Shown: in pieces, positions 52,386-63,131 of the stretch | Position numbering within the stretch: position 1 is the stretch's first letter | Layout of the letters: every line of letters starts with the position of its first letter | Assembly: GCF_009729075.1 (NCBI RefSeq) | Contig: NZ_VTGY01000020.1 | Span: forward strand, 1 to 64,000 | DNA from: Mycolicibacterium sp. CBMA 226 | GTDB taxonomy: Bacteria > Actinomycetota > Actinomycetes > Mycobacteriales > Mycobacteriaceae | Direction of reading: 5' to 3' | DNA length: 64,000 bases | The notes under the pieces: model-generated | What the model saw: the letters and a program-made list of their open reading frames with translations, nothing else | Database searches by the model: none | What the model was told of the DNA's origin: nothing | Made by a program: the position numbers and the translations under genes

Positions 52386-53150
52386 ATGAGTGACACTGTT
52401 GCCACCGAGGGTGCGGCCACGCCCGCGCCCGGCCGCCCGGCCTTCGTTTCCCGTTCCGTGCTGGTCACCGGTGGTAACCGGGGTATCGGCCTGGCCATCG
52501 CGCAGCGTCTGGCCGCCGACGGGCACAAGGTTGCGGTGACCCACCGTGGTTCGGGTGCGCCGGAGGGTCTGTTCGGCGTCGTGTGTGACGTCACCGACGC
52601 CGAGGCCGTCGACCGGGCGTTCAAAGAGGTCGAGGAGCACCAGGGCCCCGTCGAGGTGCTGGTGTCCAACGCCGGTATCTCCAAGGACGCATTCCTGATG
52701 CGCATGACCGAGGAGCGGTTCACCGAGGTCATCAACGCCAACCTCACCGGTGCGTTCCGGGTGACGCAGCGCGCGTCGCGCAGCATGCAGCGCAAGCGGT
52801 TCGGTCGCATCATCTACATCGGCTCGGTCTCGGGCATGTGGGGCATCGGCAACCAGGCCAACTACGCGGCCGCCAAGGCCGGCCTGATCGGCATGGCCCG
52901 CTCCATTTCGCGCGAGCTCTCCAAGGCCGGCGTGACCGCCAACGTCGTCGCTCCCGGGTACATCGACACCGAGATGACGCGTGCCCTCGACGAGCGCATC
53001 CAGGAAGGTGCGCTGGAGTTCATCCCGGCCAAGCGCGTCGGCACCGCGGAAGAGGTCGCCGGTGCGGTGAGCTTCCTGGCGTCCGAGGATGCCGGCTACA
53101 TCGCCGGTGCGGTCATCCCGGTCGACGGCGGCATGGGCATGGGTCACTGA
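52386..53150 (+). CDS. fabG1: 3-oxoacyl-[ACP] reductase MabA/FabG1 of FAS-II
   Basis: The 254-residue short-chain dehydrogenase reduces beta-ketoacyl-AcpM in mycolic acid elongation. The NADPH motif is VTGGNRGIG (about residues 28-36). The catalytic serine lies in IGSVSGMWG, with Y160 and K164 in NYAAAKAG. The C-terminus SFLASEDAGYIAGAVIPVDGGMGMGH is typical of MabA. The ATG at 52386 gives MSDTVATEG. inhA follows 50 bp later; the two form the FAS-II fabG1-inhA operon, with hemH downstream. Confidence 0.97.
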   Translation: MSDTVATEGAATPAPGRPAFVSRSVLVTGGNRGIGLAIAQRLAADGHKVAVTHRGSGAPEGLFGVVCDVTDAEAVDRAFKEVEEHQGPVEVLVSNAGISKDAFLMRMTEERFTEVINANLTGAFRVTQRASRSMQRKRFGRIIYIGSVSGMWGIGNQANYAAAKAGLIGMARSISRELSKAGVTANVVAPGYIDTEMTRALDERIQEGALEFIPAKRVGTAEEVAGAVSFLASEDAGYIAGAVIPVDGGMGMGH

Positions 53151-53200
53151 CCCCGAACTCTTTGGCTTACCAGAACTTTCGTTTAGAAGGAGTCAGCACA

Positions 53201-54010
53201 ATGGCAGGTTTGCTCGAAGGCAAGCGGATCCTGGTCACCGGGATCATCACCGACTCGTCAATCGCGTTCCACATCGCGAAGGTCGCCCAGGAGCAGGGCG
53301 CCGAGCTGGTGCTCACCGGCTTCGACCGGATGAAGCTGATCCAGCGCATCGCCGACCGGCTGCCGAACCCGGCGCCGCTGCTGGAACTCGACGTGCAGAA
53401 CGAAGAGCACCTGGCCTCGCTCGGTGAGCGCGTCACCGAGGTGATCGGTGCGGGCAACAAGCTCGACGGCGTCGTGCACTCCATCGGCTTCATGCCGCAG
53501 AGCGGCATGGGCGTCAACCCGTTCTTCGACGCGCCCTATGAGGACGTCGCCAAGGGCATCCACATCTCGGCGTACTCCTACGCGTCGCTGGCCAAGGCGC
53601 TGCTGCCGATCATGAACTCGGGCGGCGGCATCGTCGGCATGGACTTCGACCCGACCCGCGCCATGCCGGCCTACAACTGGATGACGGTCGCCAAGAGCGC
53701 CCTCGAGTCGGTCAACCGGTTCGTCGCGCGTGAGGCCGGCAAGTACGGCGTGCGGTCGAATCTCGTTGCGGCGGGCCCCATCCGGACCCTGGCGATGAGC
53801 GCCATCGTCGGTGGTGCGCTGGGCGACGAGGCCGGCCAGCAGATGCAGCTGCTCGAAGAGGGCTGGGACCAGCGCGCGCCGATCGGCTGGAACATGAAGG
53901 ACCCGACGCCGGTCGCCAAGACCGTCTGTGCGCTGTTGTCCGAGTGGCTGCCCGCGACCACCGGCTCGATCATCTACGCCGACGGTGGCGCCAGCACCCA
54001 GCTGCTCTAG
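53201..54010 (+). CDS. inhA: Enoyl-[ACP] reductase InhA
   Basis: At 269 residues it has exactly the length of M. tuberculosis InhA. It reduces trans-2-enoyl-AcpM with NADH in FAS-II and is the target of isoniazid-NAD and ethionamide adducts. Catalytic Y158 and K165 fall in MPAYNWMTVAK. The resistance-associated positions are wild type: I16, I21, I47, S94 and I95. The ATG at 53201 follows AGAAGGAGTCAGCACA. Its TAG stop shares one base with the hemH start, so hemH is translationally coupled. Confidence 0.98.
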   Translation: MAGLLEGKRILVTGIITDSSIAFHIAKVAQEQGAELVLTGFDRMKLIQRIADRLPNPAPLLELDVQNEEHLASLGERVTEVIGAGNKLDGVVHSIGFMPQSGMGVNPFFDAPYEDVAKGIHISAYSYASLAKALLPIMNSGGGIVGMDFDPTRAMPAYNWMTVAKSALESVNRFVAREAGKYGVRSNLVAAGPIRTLAMSAIVGGALGDEAGQQMQLLEEGWDQRAPIGWNMKDPTPVAKTVCALLSEWLPATTGSIIYADGGASTQLL

Positions 54011-55023
54011 TGGACTTTGACGCACTGCTGCTGTTGTCGTTCGGCGGCCCCGATGGCCCCGACGACGTCCGGCCGTTCCTGGAGAACGTGACGCGGGGGC
54101 GCGGGGTACCGCCCGAGCGCCTCGACGCCGTCGCCGAGCACTACCTGCATTTCGGGGGCGCGTCGCCGATCAACGGCATCAACCGGGCGCTGATCTCGGA
54201 ACTCGAGGCCGCGATGCCGGAGCTGCCGGTGTACTTCGGCAACCGCAACTGGGAGCCGTATGTCGAAGACACGGTTACCGCCATGCGGGACAACGGAGTT
54301 CGTCGGGCGGCGGTGTTCACCACCTCGGCATGGGGCGGTTACTCCAGCTGCCGGCAGTACCTCGAGGACATCGCCCGGGGCCGCGCCGCAGCCGGGCCGC
54401 AGGCGCCCGAACTGGTGAAGCTGCGCCAGTATTTCGACCATCCGCTGTTCGTCGAGATGTTCGCCGAGGCGATCGCCGAAGCCGCCGCCCAGTTGCCCGC
54501 CGCACTGCGTGACGACGCCCGGCTGGTCTTCACCGCCCACTCGATTCCGGTCCGGGTCGACGAGCGCGACGGACCGCGGCTCTACAGTCGTCAGGTCGGC
54601 TACGCCAGCCGGCTGGTCGCCGCGGCCGCCGGCTACGACGAGTACGACCAGGTCTGGCAGTCCCGGTCCGGGCCGCCCCAAATCCCTTGGCTGGAACCGG
54701 ATATCGGGGATCACCTGGCAGCGCTCGCGGCCGACGGCGCCAAGGCCGTCATCGTTTGCCCTATCGGGTTCGTCGCCGATCACATCGAGGTGGTGTGGGA
54801 CCTCGACAACGAGCTTGCCGAACAGGCGGCTGCGGCGGGAATCGCGTTGGCGCGCACCACGACTCCCAACGCTGACCCCCGATTCGCCCGGTTGGCGGCG
54901 TCGTTGGTCGACGAGTTGCGGACGGGTGCGGTGCCGGCGCGGGTCGGGGGCAGCGACCCGGTGCCCGGTCACGGCTGCAGCGTCAACGGGGCAACCTGCC
55001 TGCCGGGGTGCTGCGGCGCCTGA
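54010..55023 (+). CDS. hemH: Ferrochelatase, actinobacterial coproporphyrin type
   Basis: The 337-residue protein inserts iron into a porphyrin. Actinobacteria use coproporphyrin III (CpfC) on the coproheme route. DALLLLSFGGPDGPDDV begins the chain. FTAHSIPVRV holds the catalytic histidine, and CPIGFVADHIEVVWDLDNE the metal-side acidic residues. The C-terminus has four cysteines (C323, C330, C334, C335), fitting the [2Fe-2S] cluster known in mycobacterial ferrochelatase; C114 in SSCRQY or another internal cysteine could complete it. The GTG at 54010 overlaps the inhA stop by one base. Confidence 0.95.
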   Translation: MDFDALLLLSFGGPDGPDDVRPFLENVTRGRGVPPERLDAVAEHYLHFGGASPINGINRALISELEAAMPELPVYFGNRNWEPYVEDTVTAMRDNGVRRAAVFTTSAWGGYSSCRQYLEDIARGRAAAGPQAPELVKLRQYFDHPLFVEMFAEAIAEAAAQLPAALRDDARLVFTAHSIPVRVDERDGPRLYSRQVGYASRLVAAAAGYDEYDQVWQSRSGPPQIPWLEPDIGDHLAALAADGAKAVIVCPIGFVADHIEVVWDLDNELAEQAAAAGIALARTTTPNADPRFARLAASLVDELRTGAVPARVGGSDPVPGHGCSVNGATCLPGCCGA

Positions 55024-55029
55024 CCGCTC

Positions 55030-55866
55030 CTAGCGCTCCCAGGCGGAGTGCAGGATGGCCGTGACGGCGGCCAGTCGGGCGGAGCGCACGATGTCGGTCA
55101 GCGGCCGCATGGCCTCGGTGGCGATCTGCATCTCCGATGCGCTCTGCAGGCCGATGGGGGCCAGTCCGGCGCTGACGGTGATGATCGCGTCGATGTGGGC
55201 CGCGGTTTCCAGCACCCGCACCGCCCGGGTGGGGGCGTGGTCGGGCAGCTTGTGCAGGTGCCCCGCCTCGAGCAGCTGTTCGACCATCTCGCGCGGGTCC
55301 TCGATGTCGGAGCCGGGTTCGGCCCGTAACCGGCCGAGGGCGTCTGCTGCGGACCGGACCGCGTCACGCAGCCGGTACTCCTCTTCGCCGAGGTCGAAGT
55401 GGCCCACCGCGGGTGCACTCGGCAGCGAGTAGACCGTCCACGACAGCGCCTTGACCTCGGCGTCGTCGGTGTCGTCCTCGTATTCGAAATCGGGCACCAG
55501 CCCGACGGCCTCGCCGTAGTTCGAGGTGACGACGACGGCCTCACCGGCGTCGACGGCGTCCAACTGGAACTGCGTTCCGGGCGTCAGGCCGCGGACATCC
55601 CCGGGTACGGGCAGTACCAGGTTCAGCGCCGGTTCCGAGCGCGCGGCGCCGGCCGCGTGCCGCAGCGTCTGCAGCAGCGTGACGCCGCCGTAGTTCGTCA
55701 GGTCCGGCCACGGCAGGCCGGTCCGGCTGGCCGCCACGGCGTCGTAGGCGGCAATGGAATGCCTTGGTGCCCAGGGCGATAACGCATCCAGGACATCGTC
55801 GGGCGCGGCCAGGCCGGCATGCCAGGCATTGGCCCACACCGTCAGCGAAACACTTGGACACCACAT
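55030..55866 (-). CDS. Conserved hypothetical protein (Rv1486c-like)
   Basis: The protein is 278 residues and cytoplasmic. It has WANAWHAGLAAPDDVLDALSPWAPRHSIAAYDAVAA at the N-terminus and an acidic central segment (PDFEYEDDTDDAEVKALSWTVYSLPSAP). A helical C-terminus with TAAHIDAIITVSAGLAPIGLQSASEMQIATEAMRPL follows. No enzymatic motif is recognised. It corresponds in place to Rv1486c, divergent from the NfeD gene. The ATG at 55864-55866 was chosen because the upstream extension enters the shared promoter region. Confidence 0.82.
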   Translation of the reverse strand: MWCPSVSLTVWANAWHAGLAAPDDVLDALSPWAPRHSIAAYDAVAASRTGLPWPDLTNYGGVTLLQTLRHAAGAARSEPALNLVLPVPGDVRGLTPGTQFQLDAVDAGEAVVVTSNYGEAVGLVPDFEYEDDTDDAEVKALSWTVYSLPSAPAVGHFDLGEEEYRLRDAVRSAADALGRLRAEPGSDIEDPREMVEQLLEAGHLHKLPDHAPTRAVRVLETAAHIDAIITVSAGLAPIGLQSASEMQIATEAMRPLTDIVRSARLAAVTAILHSAWER

Positions 55867-55875
55867 GATGCACGC

Positions 55876-55919
55876 AGTGTAAAACGCTGCGGCCCATAAA
55901 GCCTGCAAGGCGCTACTCT
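55876..55919. promoter_or_regulatory. Divergent promoter region of the Rv1486c-like and nfeD genes
   Basis: The minus strand carries TACACT at 55881-55876, 9 nt before the Rv1486c-like ATG. The plus strand carries TACTCT at 55914-55919, 6 nt before the nfeD ATG. Both fit TANNNT with leaderless or near-leaderless spacing. Confidence 0.45.
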
Positions 55920-55925
55920 GGTCGC

Positions 55926-56357
55926 ATGCCGGTGCCGTTGCTGTGGCTCATCGTGGCGATCGGGTTGGCCGGTGCGGAAGCACTCACCGGTGACATGTTC
56001 CTGCTCATGCTCTCCGGCGGCGCGCTGGCGACGGCCGGCCTCAGCTGGGCGACCGACTGGCCGATCTGGGCCGACGGCGCCTGTTTCCTCATCGTGTCGG
56101 TACTGCTGCTGATCCTGGTCCGGCCGGCGTTGCGCAAGCGGTTGGGCGCGGCGGGCCTGCCCGAGCCGGTGAAGGCGCTGGAGGGCAAGACCGCGCTGGT
56201 GCTGGACCGGGTCGCCCGCCATGAAGGGCAGGTAAAACTCGACGGCGAAATCTGGACGGCGCGTCCGCTGGACGACGACGATGTCTTCGAGCCCGGCGAT
56301 CACGTCACGGTGGTGCGGATCGACGGTGCGACCGCGGTGGTCTTCCGGACCATCTGA
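55926..56357 (+). CDS. NfeD-like membrane protein with OB-fold
   Basis: The 143-residue protein has three hydrophobic segments (about residues 3-20, 22-45 and 52-66). A C-terminal soluble OB-fold follows (VLDRVARHEGQVKLDGEIWTARPLDDDDVFEPGDHVTVVRIDGATAVV), the NfeD domain. NfeD proteins pair with SPFH/stomatin proteins in membrane microdomains, and the SPFH gene follows 18 bp later. It corresponds to Rv1487. Confidence 0.92.
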   Translation: MPVPLLWLIVAIGLAGAEALTGDMFLLMLSGGALATAGLSWATDWPIWADGACFLIVSVLLLILVRPALRKRLGAAGLPEPVKALEGKTALVLDRVARHEGQVKLDGEIWTARPLDDDDVFEPGDHVTVVRIDGATAVVFRTI

Positions 56358-56375
56358 ACGCAAGGAGAGCTGAAA

Positions 56376-57599
56376 TTGACTGGTGCACTTGTTCTTCTGC
56401 TGATGCTGGTGGCGCTGGCCATCGTGGTGGTGGTCAAATCGGTGGCGCTCATCCCGCAGGCCGAGGCCGCGGTCATCGAACGGCTGGGTCGGTACAGCAA
56501 GACCGTCTCGGGGCAGCTGACGCTGCTGTTGCCGTTCGTCGACAAGATCCGGGCCCGGGTGGACCTGCGTGAGCGCGTCGTGTCGTTCCCACCGCAGCCG
56601 GTGATCACCGAGGACAACCTGACGGTCAACATCGACACCGTCGTCTACTTCCAGGTGACCAGCCCGCAGGCTGCGGTGTACCAGATCAGCAACTACATCG
56701 TCGGCGTCGAGCAGCTGACCACCACGACGCTGCGCAACGTCGTCGGCGGCATGACGCTGGAACAGACGTTGACCTCGCGTGACCAGATCAACGCCCAGCT
56801 GCGTGGGGTGCTCGACGAGGCCACCGGCCGGTGGGGTCTGCGGGTCGCGCGAGTCGAGCTGCGCAGCATCGACCCGCCGCCGTCGATCCAGGACTCGATG
56901 GAGAAGCAGATGCGCGCCGACCGGGAGAAGCGCGCCATGATCCTGACCGCCGAGGGTGCCCGCGAGGCGTCCATCAAGCAGGCCGAAGGGCAGAAGCAGT
57001 CGCAGATTCTGGCGGCCGAGGGTGCCAAGCAAGCCGCGATCCTGGCGGCCGAGGCCGATCGGCAGTCGCGCATCCTGCGTGCCCAGGGTGAGCGGGCCGC
57101 GCAGTACCTGAACGCCCAAGGCCAGGCCAAGGCCATCGAGAAGACGTTCGCGGCCATCAAGGCGGGCCGGCCCACCCCGGAGCTGCTGGCCTACCAGTAC
57201 CTGCAGACGCTGCCGCAGATGGCCAAGGGCGAAGCCAACAAGGTGTGGGTCGTACCCAGCGACTTCGGTTCGGCGCTACAGGGATTCACCAAACTGCTCG
57301 GTGCGCCGGGGGAGGACGGGGTCTTCCGCTACACGCCGTCCCCGGTCGACGAAGCCCCGGCCAAGGATGACGACGACGAAGTTGCGGACTGGTTCTCCAC
57401 CCAGACCGATCCGGCCATCGCGCAAGCCGTGGCGAAGGCCGAGGCCGAGGCCCGCATTCCGGTGCAGCAGCCCGGCTACGGCGCCCCGTCGTTGTCGGTG
57501 CCGCCGGTTCGCCAGGCGCCCCCAGCAGCGCCGACGCAGCCGCTCGGGGCGCGTCCGTTCCCGGAAATCGACCCGCCCGCCGGCCAACACTCGAGGTGA
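56376..57599 (+). CDS. SPFH/stomatin-like membrane protein
   Basis: The 407-residue protein has one N-terminal membrane helix (ALVLLLMLVALAIVVVVKSVALI). The SPFH domain follows (AAVIERLGRYSKTVSGQLTLLLPFVDKIRARVDLRERVVSF), with YFQVTSPQAAVYQISNY. A long coiled coil rich in Ala, Glu and Gln (about 190-260, EQMRADREKRAMILTAEGAREASIKQAEG-like) precedes a Pro-rich tail. Stomatins scaffold lipid microdomains; the NfeD partner lies just upstream. The TTG at 56376 follows CAAGGAGAGC, a good ribosome-binding site. It corresponds to Rv1488. Confidence 0.93.
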   Translation: MTGALVLLLMLVALAIVVVVKSVALIPQAEAAVIERLGRYSKTVSGQLTLLLPFVDKIRARVDLRERVVSFPPQPVITEDNLTVNIDTVVYFQVTSPQAAVYQISNYIVGVEQLTTTTLRNVVGGMTLEQTLTSRDQINAQLRGVLDEATGRWGLRVARVELRSIDPPPSIQDSMEKQMRADREKRAMILTAEGAREASIKQAEGQKQSQILAAEGAKQAAILAAEADRQSRILRAQGERAAQYLNAQGQAKAIEKTFAAIKAGRPTPELLAYQYLQTLPQMAKGEANKVWVVPSDFGSALQGFTKLLGAPGEDGVFRYTPSPVDEAPAKDDDDEVADWFSTQTDPAIAQAVAKAEAEARIPVQQPGYGAPSLSVPPVRQAPPAAPTQPLGARPFPEIDPPAGQHSR

Positions 57600-57602
57600 T
57601 CC

Positions 57603-57965
57603 ATGAGCGCACTGACTTCCCCGAAGACCTACACGGCACTGGCGTTGCTGATGGCCGGTGATGCGGCGGCGTGTGCCGTCCCCATCGCGCCCATCGAGAA
57701 GGCGCTGAACGGCGTGAACTTCCCGCTGGAGTACCGGTGGGTTCTCGTCGGCTCCAAGGCGGCCGCCGCCGTGGGCCTGCTTGCCGGACAACGGAATTCG
57801 GCCCTGGCCCGGCTGACCACCGCAATGCTGGCACTGTACTTCACGCTGGCCGTCAGCGCGCATATCAGGGCCCATGACCAGCCTCAGAACGCCGCGCCCG
57901 CCGTGCTGTTCCTGGCGTTGTTCACCGCGATGACGGCGAAGGGCCTGCCCGAGCGGGAGTCCTGA
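57603..57965 (+). CDS. DoxX-like small membrane protein
   Basis: The 120-residue protein has four hydrophobic segments. VGSKAAAAVGLLAG, LARLTTAMLALYFTLAVSAHIRAHD and APAVLFLALFTAMTA follow the pattern of the DoxX-like family (a K or G in helix 2 and AxxxH in helix 3). No catalytic assignment is possible. The ATG lies 3 bp after the SPFH stop, so it is in the nfeD-SPFH operon. It converges on the TVP38 gene. Confidence 0.78.
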   Translation: MSALTSPKTYTALALLMAGDAAACAVPIAPIEKALNGVNFPLEYRWVLVGSKAAAAVGLLAGQRNSALARLTTAMLALYFTLAVSAHIRAHDQPQNAAPAVLFLALFTAMTAKGLPERES

Positions 57966-57977
57966 CAACCCGGCGGG

Positions 57978-58706
57978 TCAGCCGTGCGACGTCGCGTCCA
58001 CCGGGTGCTGAGCCGCGTGCGCGCGGCGATGGAGCCGAATCTCGTAGACCAACCCGGCGATCCCGATGGTCGCCGTGCAGGCCGACACGACGAGCAGCGA
58101 CGGCCGAATCTGCCCGGTGAGGGCGTCGCCGAGGATGACGACGGCGGCGGTGCCGGGCAGCAGCCCGACGAACGTCGCCAGCGCGTACGGCACCACGCGG
58201 ACCGATGAGGCCCCGGCGGCGTAGTTGAGCACCGAGAACGGCACGGCCGGGATCATGCGCATCGACAGGATCGCCGCCCAGCCGCGTTCCTTGAGCCGGG
58301 CATCGAGGCTGTCGATGTGCTTGTGCGACAGCTTGCTCAGTTGCCAGCCCAGCACCCGGACCAGCCAGAGTGCGATCAATGCGCTCAGCGTGCTGGCGAT
58401 GACCGCCAGTGTGACGCCGAGCGCCGAACCGAACAGCAGACCCGCGGCCAGGGTGAATGCGGTGCGGGGGAAGGGCAGCACCGTGACGATGGTGTGCGCG
58501 ATCAGGAAGACCAGCGGGAACCACGGGCCGGCAGCGGCCGCCCAGTCGCGCATCTGCACTGCGCTGGGCAACGGCACCCAGACGGCGACTGCGACGAGAA
58601 TCACAATCGCCGCTCCGATGCCCACGGCGCGGCGCACCGGCATCTGTGCCGCAGTGGCTTGCACCGCAGACAGGACCGTGCGCAGCGCGCTGACAACGGA
58701 GTTCAC
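57978..58706 (-). CDS. TVP38/TMEM64 (DedA-like) membrane protein
   Basis: The 242-residue protein has about six hydrophobic segments and the VTT/SNARE-associated domain. HTIVTVLPFPRTAFTLAAGLLFGSALG begins it, and MRMIPAVPFSVLNYAAGASSVRVVPYALATFVGLLPGT is the core motif. Family members act as lipid scramblases or in membrane homeostasis. It corresponds to Rv1491c. The GTG at 58704-58706 was chosen because a TACCCT hexamer ends 8 nt upstream; a TTG three codons further up overlaps that hexamer. Confidence 0.88.
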   Translation of the reverse strand: MNSVVSALRTVLSAVQATAAQMPVRRAVGIGAAIVILVAVAVWVPLPSAVQMRDWAAAAGPWFPLVFLIAHTIVTVLPFPRTAFTLAAGLLFGSALGVTLAVIASTLSALIALWLVRVLGWQLSKLSHKHIDSLDARLKERGWAAILSMRMIPAVPFSVLNYAAGASSVRVVPYALATFVGLLPGTAAVVILGDALTGQIRPSLLVVSACTATIGIAGLVYEIRLHRRAHAAQHPVDATSHG

Positions 58707-58881
58707 GTGTTCCAAGGGTACGGGGCGGCCGCCCGATGATCGCTGTCAGGAGCGGGTCCATGAGGCGGTCGATTACGGCAACCTGCCGACGTCGGAGGTA
58801 TGGACAGCCGGTGCGCGGTGGAGCTACTGGGTAGTAGCGACCTGCGTGATTTAGCCTGAAAATCAAGTGTGATAGGCATTT

Positions 58882-58891
58882 CTGCATGCAG
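58882..58891. promoter_or_regulatory. Palindrome upstream of mutA
   Basis: CTGCATGCAG is a perfect 10-bp palindrome 38 bp before the mutA start, in the 223-bp gap between the divergent TVP38 and mutA genes. It is a possible operator; the regulator is unknown. Confidence 0.3.
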
Positions 58892-58929
58892 TGCCACATG
58901 TCTGATGGCCGAAAGATTGGGAGTCGCCG

Positions 58930-60830
58930 GTGACTGTCGACGCGTCCACCGTTCGGGACCGCTACGCGCGGTGGCAAGAGAACGTTGCCGGCGTGCTCGC
59001 CAAGAGCACCCGTAAGGCAGTGGAGGATCTGCCGGCAGACCCCGAGCGCCTGCTCGATTCACCCACCTGCGACGGCTTCCCGGTCCGTCCCCTCTACACC
59101 AGCCTGGACGGCCTGGCCGAACCCGCGCTGCCCGGACACTGGCCGTTCACCCGCGGCGGTGACGCCCACCGGGACGTGCTCGCCGGCTGGAAGGTGGCCG
59201 AAGCCTTCCCGATCGCCAGCGAAACTGGAGCCGCCGACGTCGCGACGGTGAACGGCGCCATCCTGCTCGCCCTCACCGACGGCACCAGCGCCCTCGAGGT
59301 GCGGGTCGGCGCCGCCGGCGGTGCCGGCAATTCAGCAGGAGTCGGCGTTCCTACCGACCAGCTCGACCGCGTTTTCGAGGGTGTCTTCCTGGACCTGGTT
59401 CCGGTGCTCCTGGATGCCGGTGCCGACGTTGCCGGCGCCGCCGACCAGCTGCTCGCGCTCGTTAAGCCGTTCGACGCCGACCAGCGCGCCCGGCTGTCGA
59501 TCGACCTGGGCGCTGATCCGCTGACCGCGCCGCTGTCGGGCCGCGCCGCCGCGTCCGAGGCCGACGTCGTCGCCACCGCGGCGAAGCTGACCGAGTACGA
59601 CGGGGGAGTACGCGCCGTCACGGTCGACGCGGCCGCGCTGCACAACCTCGGCGCGAGTGCTTCGCTGGAGCTCGCCGGCGCCATCGCGGCCGGTGTCGCC
59701 TACCTGCGCCTGCTCACCGACAGTGGACTGTCGGCCGCCGATGCGTTGCGGCAGATCAGCTTCCGCTTCGCCGCAGACGACGACCAGTTCGCCACCATCG
59801 CCAAACTCCGTGCGGCCCGGCGGCTTTGGGCCCGCGTCGCCGAGGTTGTCGGTGCACCTGACGCTGCCGGCGGAGCCGGCGATACAAAGGAAGCTGGCGC
59901 GGCCGTAATCCATGCCGTCACCTCGAAGGCGATGATGTCGCAGCGCGACCCGTGGGTGAACATGCTGCGCACCACGCTTGCCGCGTTCGCCGCCGGCGTC
60001 GGTGGCGCCGACACCGTTCTGGTCGAGACGTTCGACGCCGCCATCGACGGCGGATTGCCCAGTACCGCAGTCACTTTCAGCCGCCGCATGGCGCGCAACA
60101 CCCAGCTGCTGCTGCTCGAGGAGTCGCACCTGGGCCGCGTCGTCGACCCATCGGGCGGCTCGTGGTTCGTCGAGGACCTCACCGATCAGCTGGCGCAGCA
60201 GGCCTGGACGAAGTTCCAGGAACTGGAGTCACTGGGTGGATTCGTCGCGGCCCGCGCTCACCTCAAGGCCCAGATCGCCGAGGTCGCGGCCCGTCGCGCG
60301 GACGACATCGCACACCGGCGCACCGCCCTCACCGGGGTCAACGAGTTCCCGAACCTCGCGGAAAACCCACTCGCACAGACCGATTCGTTCCCAGGCGTGA
60401 TCCGGTACGCGGCCGCTTTCGAGGCGCTGCGCAACCGCTCCGACGCCTACCTGGCCGAGACCGGCAAGCGGCCGCAGGCCGTGCTGCTGCCTGTCGGGCC
60501 GCTCGCCGAGCACAACATCCGCACCACGTTCGCCGCGAACCTGCTGGCTTCCGGTGGCATCGAGGCCGTCAACCCCGGCACGGTCGACGCCGCGGGTGTC
60601 GCAGCTGCGGCCGCGGGTCACGTCGCCGCGGTGATCTGCGGCACCGACACCCGGTACGCCGACGAGGCTAGCGATGTCGTCAAGGCCGCCCGCGCGGCCG
60701 GTGTCTCGCATGTGTACCTCGCCGGGCCGGAGAAGGCGGTCGCCGACGCGGCCGACAAACCGGATGACTACCTCACCATGAAAATCGATGCCGTCGAAGC
60801 GCTTTCGACCCTGCTCACCCGATTGGGGGC

Positions 60831-60834
<4 letters not shown>
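58930..60834 (+). CDS. mutA: Methylmalonyl-CoA mutase small subunit
   Basis: The 634-residue beta subunit of the heterodimeric mutase pairs with MutB. It has FPVRPLYTSLDGLAEPALPG and the TIM-barrel half SRRMARNTQLLLLEESHLGRVVDPSGGSWFVE. Its C-terminal Rossmann domain lacks the B12-binding DxHxxG, as expected of the structural subunit. The mutase interconverts succinyl-CoA and methylmalonyl-CoA, used for propionate disposal and methyl-branched lipids. The GTG at 58930 follows TTGGGAGTCGCCG. It overlaps mutB by 4 bp. Confidence 0.96.
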
Positions 60835-63086
<2,252 letters not shown>

Positions 63087-63131
63087 GGTGGCAGGCATGA
63101 CGGCCAGCGAGGAGCCGGAGGCGGATCGCGC

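Noticed and set aside
53201..54010. Intrinsic isoniazid-resistance substitutions in InhA
   Set aside because: Positions 16, 21, 47, 94 and 95 are all the sensitive-type residues (I, I, I, S, I).
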